Source: Chloroflexota bacterium (lineage in GTDB: Bacteria > Chloroflexota > Dehalococcoidia > Lucifugimonadales > Lucifugimonadaceae). From it: a stretch of 64,000 nucleotides of DNA. The position numbers were made by a program, and so were the translations under genes. The notes beneath the pieces were generated by a model, which was not told where the DNA came from, searched no databases, and worked only from the letters and a program-made list of their open reading frames with translations. Below are positions 45,317-54,340 of the stretch, piece by piece; within the stretch, counting starts at the first letter, position 1; every line of letters starts with the position of its first letter. Location: the NCBI GenBank assembly GCA_029262735.1, contig JAJCYY010000045.1, forward strand, positions 1-64,000. Reading direction: 5' to 3'.

Positions 45317-46426
45317 CTACATGAACTTACCCCGTCCGGCGATCTCCACAACCGTCTCCAGGATTCCGCCTCGAACACAATAGTAGTAGTCGTGCTGTGC
45401 GATCGTCGTATCGCCGTGCATCGGCAGGAACGAGATCTTGTCCCCTGCTCGCAAGCCTTCGGCAGCTCCGGTCACCGCAAGCGTGCAGTGCTCCTCCGAC
45501 ATGCCGGTCACGGTCGCTCCCTCGATGCCGACAACCTTCGGTTCGCCAAGCTCCACCGAGATCGCCTTCATGCCGGGATCGGCGACTGCACGACCGGGAG
45601 CGGGCCTGCTTGTAATGGTTGCGAGCACGGTCAACGCGGTCTTAAATGGAATGCTGTGCTCCCCGAAGACTTCGAGATACTTGGCGTCCATGAACAGGTA
45701 GCTTCCGCACTGTAGCTCCGTGACCCGGTCCACCTTGCCCGTGATGTCGAATGTGCCGGTTCCGCCCGCGCTGATGATCTTGACCGGGAGTCCTGCCGCC
45801 TCGATGTCGTCTGCTGCCGCAAGCAGCCTGTCAATCGTCTCCAGCGTGTCTTTTTTGCGCTGATCGAAGCCTTCGGTGAAGACCGTTCCGCCCTCGTAGC
45901 CCATAACGCCATCGAAGCGCAGCCCCGGCGCACCGTCAACGGCCTTCGCCAGCGTTGCGGCGGCCTCTCCAGGCTCCACTCCGGCCCGCATCATGCCGGT
46001 CTGGATTTCGAGAATGACACCAAGCTCAATACCGAACGCCTGCGCCGCTTCGGACAGTTCGGCAACGTTTTCGTGGCTGTCGACGGCCACGGTCACGTTC
46101 GCCCGCGAAGCCACTCCGAAGAGACGTCGAATCTTGGTCTTGCCTACAACCTGGTTGGCGATCAGGATCTCGCGGACGCCGCCTTCAGCGAGGATCTCGG
46201 CCTCGCCCACCTTGGCCGCGCACACGCCTATCGCCCCTGCTTCTATCTGCTTGAGCGCCCAGTAAGGGCTCTTGCCGGTCTTCATATGCGGCCGCAGGCT
46301 GACGTTGTTCTCAGTTGCGAACGCTTGCAGGGCCTTGATGTTGGCCTCGGCGATATCGAGATCGATAACGATTGCGGGCGTGTCCAACTCCTCGACCGGT
46401 GTGCCCGGCAGCGGCAGGTATGCCAT
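45317..46426 (-). CDS. PLP-dependent D-threonine aldolase/D-serine dehydratase-like (alanine racemase N-terminal fold)
   Basis: 369 residues from ATG 46426 (AGGA 10 bases upstream). The PLP lysine lies in RPHMKTGKSP near residue 45. DTPAIVIDLD at the start, the TIM-barrel strands IGVCAAKVGEAEIL and VMGYEGG, and a C-terminal metal-site pair (MSEEHC, PMHGDTT) match the DSD1/D-threonine aldolase family, which uses PLP plus a divalent metal. Cytoplasmic. It follows an amidohydrolase gene 46 bases away on the same strand, suggesting one operon for a hydroxy-amino acid or related compound. Confidence 0.88.
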   Translation of the reverse strand: MAYLPLPGTPVEELDTPAIVIDLDIAEANIKALQAFATENNVSLRPHMKTGKSPYWALKQIEAGAIGVCAAKVGEAEILAEGGVREILIANQVVGKTKIRRLFGVASRANVTVAVDSHENVAELSEAAQAFGIELGVILEIQTGMMRAGVEPGEAAATLAKAVDGAPGLRFDGVMGYEGGTVFTEGFDQRKKDTLETIDRLLAAADDIEAAGLPVKIISAGGTGTFDITGKVDRVTELQCGSYLFMDAKYLEVFGEHSIPFKTALTVLATITSRPAPGRAVADPGMKAISVELGEPKVVGIEGATVTGMSEEHCTLAVTGAAEGLRAGDKISFLPMHGDTTIAQHDYYYCVRGGILETVVEIAGRGKFM

Positions 46427-46472
46427 TCTTTTTGTTCCTTTTGTGCGGCTGTGGCGAATGTGTAAGCGTGCG

Positions 46473-47339
46473 TCAGTTTTTGTTGTAGATCGCAACGGCG
46501 TTGCGGCCCAGGATCCATTCCCTGTCCTGCGCTGTGAAGAACGGGATCATGTCTTTCATCACCAGCAGTTCGTAGTCGGTTGCGTAGACCAGCTTGCGCG
46601 GGCCGAAGGCATCATAAGCCCTTTCGAGGTACGGCCACATGTCCCGGAACGGCAACTCCATGCGGGACGGGTTGTGCAGCGAAGTCCTGATGTACACGTT
46701 GGGGTGACGGTTCAGGGCCAGCAACGGTCCGAAGCCCTCCGAGTCCGGCTTTGTGATGTCGATCATTGCGAAGTGGTCGACGACAATGTTGACGCCCGGA
46801 AACCGCTCCGCCATGTCGCCGATCTGTTCGACCTGGTGAGGTGCCGCGAAGATGTTGAAAACCGCTCCTAGCTCCTCAGCTTTCTTCCACAGAGGGTACG
46901 AAACCGGATCGTTCATCCAGACGACATCCGGGTCGTAGATCGGGCTGAGCCGCAGGCCGGAGAGGCCGTCTTCACGCATGAGACGCTCAAGCCGAGCCGG
47001 GTTTTCCGGGTCCGCCGGTGAGTGCAGCCGATGGCCGACGAGCAGGCCGACGCCGGTGAACCTGTCGGGATAGGTTTGCACGCAGTGGGCGCTGTACCGG
47101 TTGTCGCGGCCGTAGTAACAGACGTGGCTGATGACGGTCTGGTCGATGCCGTAGTTGCCCATACGGGTGAGCAACTGACCGGCAGATTCGTCCCAGTCCG
47201 GCAGGTTTTCCGGACACGTGGCGATGTCAGCGACTATCGGGAACCGAGGATCGTTGACCACCCACGCATGTGCCGCGCCGTCGACAATTGGCGCTTTTTC
47301 CGACCCTTTTTCCGATGACGATTCCGGGCTCGATGTCAT
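46473..47339 (-). CDS. Amidohydrolase family 2 protein with reduced N-terminal metal motif
   Basis: 288 residues from ATG 47339; CAGGAG lies 5 bases upstream, and a GTG two codons earlier overlaps that site. The fold is amidohydro_2: SGLRLSPIYDPD, PHQVEQIGDMAERFPG and VVDHFAMID, ending KLVYATDYELL (metal Asp). The first-strand HxH is missing: the sequence reads VDGAAHAWV, leaving one His. Related enzymes with this pattern can use fewer metal ligands, as in lactonase-like members (LigI type, metal-independent). It is the first gene of the operon with the PLP enzyme. Confidence 0.82.
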   Translation of the reverse strand: MTSSPESSSEKGSEKAPIVDGAAHAWVVNDPRFPIVADIATCPENLPDWDESAGQLLTRMGNYGIDQTVISHVCYYGRDNRYSAHCVQTYPDRFTGVGLLVGHRLHSPADPENPARLERLMREDGLSGLRLSPIYDPDVVWMNDPVSYPLWKKAEELGAVFNIFAAPHQVEQIGDMAERFPGVNIVVDHFAMIDITKPDSEGFGPLLALNRHPNVYIRTSLHNPSRMELPFRDMWPYLERAYDAFGPRKLVYATDYELLVMKDMIPFFTAQDREWILGRNAVAIYNKN

Positions 47340-47345
47340 GGTCAC

Positions 47346-47658
47346 TCCTGTGACGGTTGCGGTGGTGGGTGTTGGCGTTATCCGCGCCGCGAAGCAATCC
47401 TGCGCCGGGCACCCAATTGCGGCTCAGGGGTGTCATCTCGACCGCTCGTGTCATCCCGGGCGAAGCGAAGAATCTGACCGGTCTCACCTCAAGATCCGGT
47501 CTTTTGGGCAGCGTCCACCGGATACTACAGGTACATCCAGATGATTAGTAAGATCGCTCCGTTTCATCGGTACGACGGCGGAGTCTGTCAGGATGACAAT
47601 AGTGCCGCGGCCATGCTGCCTGAAAGTGAAACGCTACCAGTTCGGCTACACGCGAAAC
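47346..47658. repeat. Spacer with dispersed repeat fragments
   Basis: No gene. Bases about 47430-47480 (TCATCTCGACCG, GTCATCCCGGGCGAAGCG) and 47548-47600 (AGTAAGATCGCTCCG ... CAGGATGAC) are relatives of the type A repeat. Other bases show nothing recognisable. Confidence 0.6.
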
Positions 47659-47686
47659 GGCATCGAGGAAGTGACTCCCCGATGCC
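47659..47686 (-). terminator. Rho-independent-like terminator of the thioredoxin-like gene
   Basis: On the minus strand GGCATCGGGGAG pairs with TTCCTCGATGCC (12 pairs, two of them G-U) around TCAC, 60 bases after the likely true stop. It is followed by GTTTCG, a weak U-tract. Confidence 0.6.
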
Positions 47687-47746
47687 ATTGTGACCTCTCA
47701 GACTGAACCGATCCTCAGTCCGCTAATTACTCGCCTTGCGTTAGCG

Positions 47747-48257
47747 TCAGGACTCCTGGTCCACCAGCTCACGGATCAGGTGGACAACCCCGCTGCGGAT
47801 CAATGTGGAAGTCGCTGTAGCGAACCATCCGATCCCTGTCGATCACAATGATCCACGGCGTTCCGCGAGTCCGATAGTTGTACATGATGTCCGGGTAGCC
47901 GTTCGTGCTCTCACTCCCGGCATCATGTCCAAAAGGAATCTGCAGAGCGTACTTCCGCTGATTCTCCAGCAGCTTGTCCTGCGTGTTCACGTCGTGCCCT
48001 TCAAAGACGGTCTGCACCGCGACGAAACCGACGCCAGGATTGTCCTCAAACTCACGCTTCAGATGCTGGATAGCCGGAAATCCTGACGAGTGGCAACCCG
48101 GACACCAGCTCTGGAAAGCCAGCATCACCACAACCTTCCCGGCATAGTCCGCCAGCGTGACCGGCTTCGCCAGCGGCTCGCCGTTTTCGCCTATCCACGT
48201 CCCGACATTCCATTCAGGAGCCGGATAGGAACCGGTCTCAACTCTCGACTCAACCAT
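47747..48257 (-). CDS. TlpA-like thioredoxin-fold protein with a probable late frameshift
   Basis: About 170 residues. LAFQSWCPGCHSSGFP holds the redox pair CPGC at about residue 52, and a cis-Pro strand GTPWIIVIDRD near 135 completes the thioredoxin fold. No signal peptide, so likely cytoplasmic. Read literally, translation leaves the family at DPQRG and stops at 47769. Shifting one base at the GGGG run (about 47794) gives VVHLIRELVDQES and a stop at 47747, a normal TlpA end. So one G is either lost in the genome or missing from the assembly. Reduces or oxidises a thiol partner; partner unknown. Confidence 0.82.
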
Positions 48258-48887
48258 AAGAAAGACGCCTTTCCGTTATTGTCAACGCGTCATCGTAACT
48301 TCGCGGAGGCGCAGACTCCCGTCACCCTGCGACACGAGACCTGCCTTGCGCGAGCGGCCTGAAAAGCGGGCCGAAACTTGAATCCACATACATTTAGATG
48401 CACAGAGCAGATGTTTGACGCGTCGGGATTCTTCTCTCGCCTGCTGGCGACGCATGATGCGAAATGCACCGACAGATCGCGGTGGGCGGATAGTTCAGGC
48501 CTCCCGCATGGGATGAGGCTTCGGGTGGCATTCCGACCGGGTAAACGCTTGCGGGTCGCAGGGATTTTGCTGGTGGATATGGAGATATGGACTGGTCTCC
48601 TCTTGTGGGGCAAGTCGACTACTGGCGCCATCGACATCGCCGCACCCGGCAGCACACGGAGGACCGCGTGACACTGCGAAGTCCCATCTGAGTACGGTCA
48701 GATCCCTCCGCTTCGGTCGGGATGACATATGGGAGGCTCAGGATGGCAAAGCAACCCACCCTCACCGCCAATCGCTGATACGCTCCGTCCGCCTCTGAAA
48801 GCCGTACACTCTGCACCGGCTAATCCCGCTGCATCGAATTCCCGGTACTCCCCGTCAACAAGCGCACCTCCAGCAAGGGCAAACAAA
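48258..48887. other. Gene-free spacer with repeat fragments
   Basis: 630 bases without a credible gene. Bases 48690-48726 (AGATCCCTCCGCTTCGG ... GGGATGAC) belong to the type A repeat group; bases about 48535-48570 contain CGGGTAAACGCTTGCGGG. The start of the following gene's frame extends into this spacer but that part is low-complexity and unlike protein. Confidence 0.5.
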
Positions 48888-50636
48888 ATGAGCAACAGCC
48901 TGATCCTATCGATCGACACTCCGACGACACCACCTGCGTGGGCACTACTCGAGCGAGAGCTAATCAGGGCGCAGACGAAGGCCTGTGAGCGCATCTTTGA
49001 TCGGTACTTCGACGATCTCGGCTACCTGAAATGCCTCCCTCGCTGGGGTGGCAACGACGGGTCCGACGACGCCATCGAGAACCTCGCAGGCTGGCCCGTC
49101 CTGCACGCCCTCGGTGCCCCCGACTCCATTCTCGAAATGTACAAGCTGGGGTGGGAAGGCCACATCCTCCAGTACACCGAGGCCAAGACCGTCGAGGTCG
49201 AGCTGGCCCGCGACGGGATGCTCTACAAGGAGTTCCCCGTCAGCCTGGACTGGTTTCACCACGGCGAGAGCCTGTCCGTGTTCAACCTGCAGGGCCTCTC
49301 CGACCCGCACGATCACGCCTTCATGACGAGGGTGCGACGCTATGCCGGTTTCTACATGGACGAAGACCCGCAGGCGAAGAACTACGACCCTGAGCACAAG
49401 ATCATCCGCAGCCTGTTCAACGGCAGTCGAGGCCCGTTGCTGCGTAAGGCGACCGCGCTCGACTGGGCGGGCGATCCGTTCGAAGCCGAGGGCCGTTTCG
49501 ATGCCGCGCACGGCGAAAGAAATTTTGACGAGATGCTGGCCCACTTCGAGGAGTACACGGATGTGGTCGGCGATCACCCGATCAACCTCGCGGCAACCAC
49601 TCTCGCACTCAACGCATACATGGCGACCGGCGATTCCAAGTACAAGGACTGGCTGCTGGAATACATCGACGCGTGGGCGCAGCGTGCGGCGCAGAACAAC
49701 GGAATCCTGCCGAGCAACATCGGGCTGAACGGTGAGATCGGTGGCGAAACCGATGGCAAGTGGTATGGCGGCTGCTACGGCTGGGGCTTCACGGTCACGG
49801 TGCCGCAAACGGGCGAGCTTTCAGACCGCAACGCCCTCTACAGGGGTATCGCAGGTTTCGGCAATGCGCTGCTCATGACAGGGGACCGGTCTTACGTAGA
49901 TATCTGGAGGAAGATGCTCGACGCCGTCAACGCCAATGCGAAGACGGTTGATGGCAAGACACTCTATCCGCAGATGTACGGTGACGACGGCTGGTACGGC
50001 TACGCGGAGACGCCATACAACCAGGGCGCTCCGGACGTGTACTACTGGTCGATGGACAAGGCCGACCGGAAGTTCCTGCCGCCATCCGAATGGCTCGACT
50101 TCCTCGATGGCGAAAGGCCGAACTTCCCGGTCGCGACGATGGAGCAGGAGTTCGAGTCGATTCGCGACAAGATGCAGGGTGTGGATGAGGACACAAACTC
50201 GCGGGATACGCGGCTCTCTGACAACACGCTGAAGTTCAACACGGCGAACACCAGCTGTTTGACGCAGTTGATGCTGGGCGCGCTTACGCCGCGCTACGGT
50301 GAACCGCTCCATGCGCGGTTGCGTTACTTCGATCCCGAAAATCGCCGTGCCGGAATCCCTGACGATGTGGCGGCGCTGGTGGAGGGCATGACCGATACCA
50401 CAACGACGCTTTCGCTGGTGAATGTCAATCCTGTCGAAGGCAGGAGGCTGATCGTGCAGGCGGGCGCGTACAGTGAGCACCAGGTGACGGAAGCGGAGTT
50501 CAACGGAGATGTCGTAACCCCGGACCGGCCGTTCTTCACGGTCAGTCTTGCTCCCGGCTCCGGCGGGAGGCTGGTCATCAAGCACCAGAGGTACGCCAAC
50601 CAGCCAACGCTCTCTCACCCGTGGGACAGGATCTGA
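48888..50636 (+). CDS. Large protein with alpha/alpha-toroid-like pattern, function unknown
   Basis: 582 residues from ATG 48888, preceded by AAGGG 10 bases away; the frame upstream is not protein-like. The chain is rich in aromatic-acidic helices spaced as in six-hairpin glycosidases: LGAPDSILEMYKLGWEG, MTRVRRYAGFYMDED, PINLAATTLALNAYMATGD, KDWLLEYIDAWAQRA, GFGNALLMTGDRSYVDIW. The C-terminal 100 residues look like a beta-sandwich (TTTTLSLVNVNPVEGRRLIV). No signal peptide. A glycan-active or lyase role is an inference from shape only; no catalytic motif is recognised. Confidence 0.7.
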   Translation: MSNSLILSIDTPTTPPAWALLERELIRAQTKACERIFDRYFDDLGYLKCLPRWGGNDGSDDAIENLAGWPVLHALGAPDSILEMYKLGWEGHILQYTEAKTVEVELARDGMLYKEFPVSLDWFHHGESLSVFNLQGLSDPHDHAFMTRVRRYAGFYMDEDPQAKNYDPEHKIIRSLFNGSRGPLLRKATALDWAGDPFEAEGRFDAAHGERNFDEMLAHFEEYTDVVGDHPINLAATTLALNAYMATGDSKYKDWLLEYIDAWAQRAAQNNGILPSNIGLNGEIGGETDGKWYGGCYGWGFTVTVPQTGELSDRNALYRGIAGFGNALLMTGDRSYVDIWRKMLDAVNANAKTVDGKTLYPQMYGDDGWYGYAETPYNQGAPDVYYWSMDKADRKFLPPSEWLDFLDGERPNFPVATMEQEFESIRDKMQGVDEDTNSRDTRLSDNTLKFNTANTSCLTQLMLGALTPRYGEPLHARLRYFDPENRRAGIPDDVAALVEGMTDTTTTLSLVNVNPVEGRRLIVQAGAYSEHQVTEAEFNGDVVTPDRPFFTVSLAPGSGGRLVIKHQRYANQPTLSHPWDRI

Positions 50637-50771
50637 TCAGGGCGAAGGGCGGGCAGGGAGAGACGGATTTCCGAAGTGATTCTCGGGCTGGCATGTACCG
50701 GTGAGCGGGCGCTCCAATCTGAGAGGAAATCGTCTGCCCATCGTGAATGACCGGTGAACCGACTGTGCTCG

Positions 50772-53123
50772 CTAGGCTGCGTCTTCTGATGAGCCCTTCT
50801 CAGACCCGTTCCGCACCTTGCTCTGTTCGCAGGGCAGCCAGAAGTACATCGTCGTGTGGCTGTCGAGCTTGCTGGTTACGCCGATGCGACCACCGTGGCT
50901 TTCTACGATCATCTTCGAGACGTAAAGCCCGATACCATTGCCGTGAGCACGCTTTGTCGCCTTCGACTTTGCACGCACGAACCGATCAAACACCTTTGCC
51001 TTCTCTCGGACCGGAATACCCGGGCCTTCGTCCCTGACATAGATCGAAACACCGCCATTCGCGGGCCTCGCCATGAGTCTGATCAGAGTGCCTTCGGGCG
51101 AGTATTTCACGGCGTTCGTCAACATGTTGCCCACCACCTGGCTTACCCGGTTCGGGTCAACCATCATCTTCAGCTCGTGCTTCGGCAGGATAGCCCGCAT
51201 CTCATGTCCAGCAGTCTTGACGATCGGTCCGAACGACTCCATTAGTCCGTTCAGCAGCGAGCCAATCTCCTGCTCCTGGAGTTGAAGCTCGAAGCGCCCT
51301 GAGTCGATGCTTGAAAGGTCAAGCAGATCGTTGATCAAGATGTTCAGCCATTCGGTGTTCCGGCGGACGACCGAAAGCTGCTTTATCTGTCTGTCACCGA
51401 GATTGCCATTGCCGCGTGAGAGGATATCTACGAAGGCGCGGATTGACGTTAGAGGCGTGCGCAACTCATGTGACATCGTTGCGATGAAGTTCTCTTTCGC
51501 CTCGTTGAGCCTCTGCTGGGTTACTACTTCGGCTTCGGCGCGCTCAGCCCGTAGCTGCTCCTGCGCCAGCCTCAACTCCGACTCGTGCGATAGCGCTGTA
51601 TCGATAGCGGGGGATATATGGCGCGCAAACTCGGGGAGCAGGCCTTTTTCCTCTATCGTGAATGGAGCGTCTGATCGCTCGAGGTGAATCCAGCCCTGCG
51701 GCCGATCATCCGCATCCTCCCACAACTTCGCAGACAGGCAGTGCGCGGCGCCGCACGCAGCTTTAGATCGTGTCTTTTTGGCCTGGCCGTGACATACGGA
51801 GGTGCCGGAATTTGCATCCACGATGCGCACCAGTTCGTCAGTAGAGACGACCGGCTCGGCTTGTCCGGCGGCCTGTTCCGATGAGGCGTCATCTGATTCT
51901 GTGTGCGTGTCGACGGACGGCGGTGTTAGCGAATGGAAGAGTTCGGCGGGCATGAAGTACGTCACGCGTTCTGCCGGGATCACCCTGCGGAGATCGGGAG
52001 AGATGCTCTCCACAAGTGAAGTCAGTTCGTGAGCTGCGCTGGCCAACCTGGCCACTTCCGCAAGCAGGCTTCGAATCTCAGCCTCACGAGACAGCGAGCG
52101 GATCAACCGGAAGTGCTCAACTGCGCTCGTCAGCAGATTCGCAACGTGCTCCACGTTCCGCAGATGATCCGCCTTGTACGCATATTCGTTCAGCGAATAG
52201 AACTCCAGCGTGCCGAGCAGCTCACCTTTGTCAAATAACGGTGTGATGAGCATTGAAGGGAGTTCTTCCAGGAGCGGATTCAGCTCCTGGTCCTCCAGGA
52301 CATTCGGACTGTCCTCATCGACAATCATCGGGCCTCCGCCCTTCACAACCGCCGGAATGAGCCGATCTTCAACCATCCAGAATGACTTGCCTGCCACCTC
52401 GACCGGGTCCAGGTGACCGTGCTTGTACTCAATCCGCAGTTCACCGCTGGCGGAGTTGTTGACGCGAAGAATTGCGGCGTCGATACCCATCGAGTTTTTG
52501 GCGAAGCTGACAACCGCGTCGCAAACGCCTTTCAGACCATTTTCCTGGATTACGGCTTCTGCGACGCGCTCTATCGACATCGAAATCCGGTCTTCGTTCG
52601 CGCTCTCTATCTGAGTCAGGAACAGTGCGAAGTACGGAGCCAGCAAAGAAACCGTTAGCTCCAGGACATCGGTCACATCATCGCTGAGAGGCTTTGGCGA
52701 AAGGAGTTGGACCGCGCCCAGGTTGACTCCATGAAGCCGGACGGATGCCGCCGCAAGGTGGTTGTGGCCTGCGGCTGTGAAGACTGCGAAATCCTCGACT
52801 CCATGGCTCGCTCCCTGCAGCAACTCTTTTTTGCCGAACAGTAGAGTGCCGCGTTTCGAGACTATTCGCATTGAAGAGCCGTGTGACGGGCGTTTCAAGC
52901 CGGACGGAAACATCGATTTCAGGTTTCCACGGGAGTAGATCTCGAACACCCGCTCCCCATCCGCGGTGATCGCGCTGATCTGAACAGCCTGGGCGTTCGT
53001 GTGCTTTGCCAGCAGCTCCGCGGCTTTGTCGAGGCCTTTGACGGTCGATGTGCTGGCCGTAAGCGCAACGGACACGGAATAAACCAGTGACCGTTCTCTG
53101 CTGATGGTGGATTTTTTCGCCAA
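50772..53123 (-). CDS. GAF-domain hybrid-free sensor histidine kinase, cytoplasmic
   Basis: 783 residues from a TTG. No transmembrane helix. GAF-like domains occupy about 30-170, 200-345 and 360-500 (the last with a Cys-rich loop near 445-455: CHGQAKKTRSKAACGAAHC). A coiled coil leads to HisKA with H552 in SHELRTPLTS, and HATPase_c with NMLTNAVKYS, DEGPGIP and GNGIGLYVSK. It should autophosphorylate in response to a cytosolic signal, possibly redox or metal through the Cys cluster. No response regulator is adjacent on the same strand. It borders the quorum-sensing locus, but the opposite end of it, so a link is unproven. Confidence 0.9.
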   Translation of the reverse strand: MAKKSTISRERSLVYSVSVALTASTSTVKGLDKAAELLAKHTNAQAVQISAITADGERVFEIYSRGNLKSMFPSGLKRPSHGSSMRIVSKRGTLLFGKKELLQGASHGVEDFAVFTAAGHNHLAAASVRLHGVNLGAVQLLSPKPLSDDVTDVLELTVSLLAPYFALFLTQIESANEDRISMSIERVAEAVIQENGLKGVCDAVVSFAKNSMGIDAAILRVNNSASGELRIEYKHGHLDPVEVAGKSFWMVEDRLIPAVVKGGGPMIVDEDSPNVLEDQELNPLLEELPSMLITPLFDKGELLGTLEFYSLNEYAYKADHLRNVEHVANLLTSAVEHFRLIRSLSREAEIRSLLAEVARLASAAHELTSLVESISPDLRRVIPAERVTYFMPAELFHSLTPPSVDTHTESDDASSEQAAGQAEPVVSTDELVRIVDANSGTSVCHGQAKKTRSKAACGAAHCLSAKLWEDADDRPQGWIHLERSDAPFTIEEKGLLPEFARHISPAIDTALSHESELRLAQEQLRAERAEAEVVTQQRLNEAKENFIATMSHELRTPLTSIRAFVDILSRGNGNLGDRQIKQLSVVRRNTEWLNILINDLLDLSSIDSGRFELQLQEQEIGSLLNGLMESFGPIVKTAGHEMRAILPKHELKMMVDPNRVSQVVGNMLTNAVKYSPEGTLIRLMARPANGGVSIYVRDEGPGIPVREKAKVFDRFVRAKSKATKRAHGNGIGLYVSKMIVESHGGRIGVTSKLDSHTTMYFWLPCEQSKVRNGSEKGSSEDAA

Positions 53124-53287
53124 TGTGCTTGTTCCGTCCGCAGGGACTTAGCTAACTGCCGTTCAGTCTAACAACGCCGAGACGGGCGGCATTGGGGCTG
53201 GCAACAACATCATTTGGCGATTGCTTGGCCTTGGGAAAACCAATTCAACCGGTTTCAAACGGGCTAATCGGGAGATCTACAGACCGA

Positions 53288-54205
53288 TCACGCCGGCGCG
53301 AACGAAGGCGCGACTTCGTCGAGCAGTTGCAGGAGAGGTGAGTTGCTGTTCTGTTCGAGCAGCTCGGTTGCCACAGACCGAGCCTTCGCGACGTGGATCA
53401 GGATCTGCAGCACGGTGAAGTCGATGCCGCCGCTACTATGAACCTCGTTCCGCACATCGGCTATGCCCTGTGCCGAAGCGTCTCCGGAACGGTCCAACTC
53501 GGAAATACGCGCCATGCTGGTTCTGCTCGCAGTGGGGGATTCGGCGTCTTCTGTCGTACGACCCGAGTATGCGAAGCTGAGTGGCAGCGACGGCCTGCCC
53601 AGCAGGATGTCATCTGCCTTTGCCGAGTCCGGCCAGACATCGATCAGATCGTTGTTGAACTGCGCGGCCACAGCCAGCAGCTCACCAAACCGAGTTATTG
53701 AACTGACCAGGTGATGATCTTCAGTAGCCAGCACCGCTCCCAACTGCCCTGCGGCGCGGCCCAGGCTCCCTGATTTACGGTAGGCAAGTTGAACAGATTG
53801 CTCGACTCCGTTTTCGGTGTCGAACAGAGTTCGCGCGTCATCGAAGTTGCCACTGAAGCTCTCTATCTTCAGAGACGAGAGCAGCGACACCGCAGGAACG
53901 ACTCGCTCATAGCTGATGCCGGACTTGAACAGGGAAAGTGCCGCCTGCTCGGAGAGCAGTAGCAAGGCGACGATCAACTCGACCTCGGGGACTAGCTGGT
54001 TGTTTTCAACCGCTGGATTGTCGTTCGACGCGTTCTCATCCTGGACGTCGTCGAGCAGGTCGGCCGCAGCCAGCAGAAACTCGATCGCAGCAGCCGCGGG
54101 CGCGACGCGATCCAGATCGGTTTCACCAGCGGCCTGAAATCCCGCCAGGACAAGAACCGAAAGAAACGTTGGATGATTGCTGAAGAGCAGCTTGGGACGC
54201 GCCAA
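53288..54205 (-). CDS. Polyprenyl-synthase-family protein, ComQ-like peptide isoprenyl transferase
   Basis: 305 residues as read from TTG 54205. The first Asp-rich motif DDxxD is intact at residues 52-56 (LLDDVQD); the second, normally DDxxD, reads FNNDLID, a degeneracy also seen in ComQ. ComQ of Bacillus is 299 residues and attaches an isoprenyl group to the Trp of ComX. Just upstream on the same strand lies a 64-codon gene ending in Phe-Trp-Lys, and a ComP-like kinase and ComA-like regulator lie beyond. The frame stays open for 43 codons before the TTG, back to the comX stop, with family-like sequence (TLEIVRDECGRQI, LSDEILIALARPK), so the true start is probably a non-standard codon further upstream. 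Confidence 0.78.
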   Translation of the reverse strand: MARPKLLFSNHPTFLSVLVLAGFQAAGETDLDRVAPAAAAIEFLLAAADLLDDVQDENASNDNPAVENNQLVPEVELIVALLLLSEQAALSLFKSGISYERVVPAVSLLSSLKIESFSGNFDDARTLFDTENGVEQSVQLAYRKSGSLGRAAGQLGAVLATEDHHLVSSITRFGELLAVAAQFNNDLIDVWPDSAKADDILLGRPSLPLSFAYSGRTTEDAESPTASRTSMARISELDRSGDASAQGIADVRNEVHSSGGIDFTVLQILIHVAKARSVATELLEQNSNSPLLQLLDEVAPSFAPA

Positions 54206-54340
54206 CGCGATCAGGATTTCGTCGGATAGTCCCGAACGCGAAATCTGCCGCCCGCACTCATCCCTGACAATTTCAAGGGTGCGACCAGCATACGATTTCT
54301 GCGAATCCGATTCCGGAGTATGTGACTCTGGGTCGGCTAT

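Noticed and set aside
47632-47649. tRNA D-arm-like sequence GTAGCCGAACTGGTAGC on the minus strand
   Set aside because: No acceptor stem, anticodon arm or T-arm can be built around it; likely chance next to the terminator.
50772-53123. Treating the GAF kinase as the ComP partner of the comX/comQ genes
   Set aside because: It is cytoplasmic and of the ordinary HisKA class; the TM-PDZ HisKA_3 kinase at 55316 is the proper ComP match.
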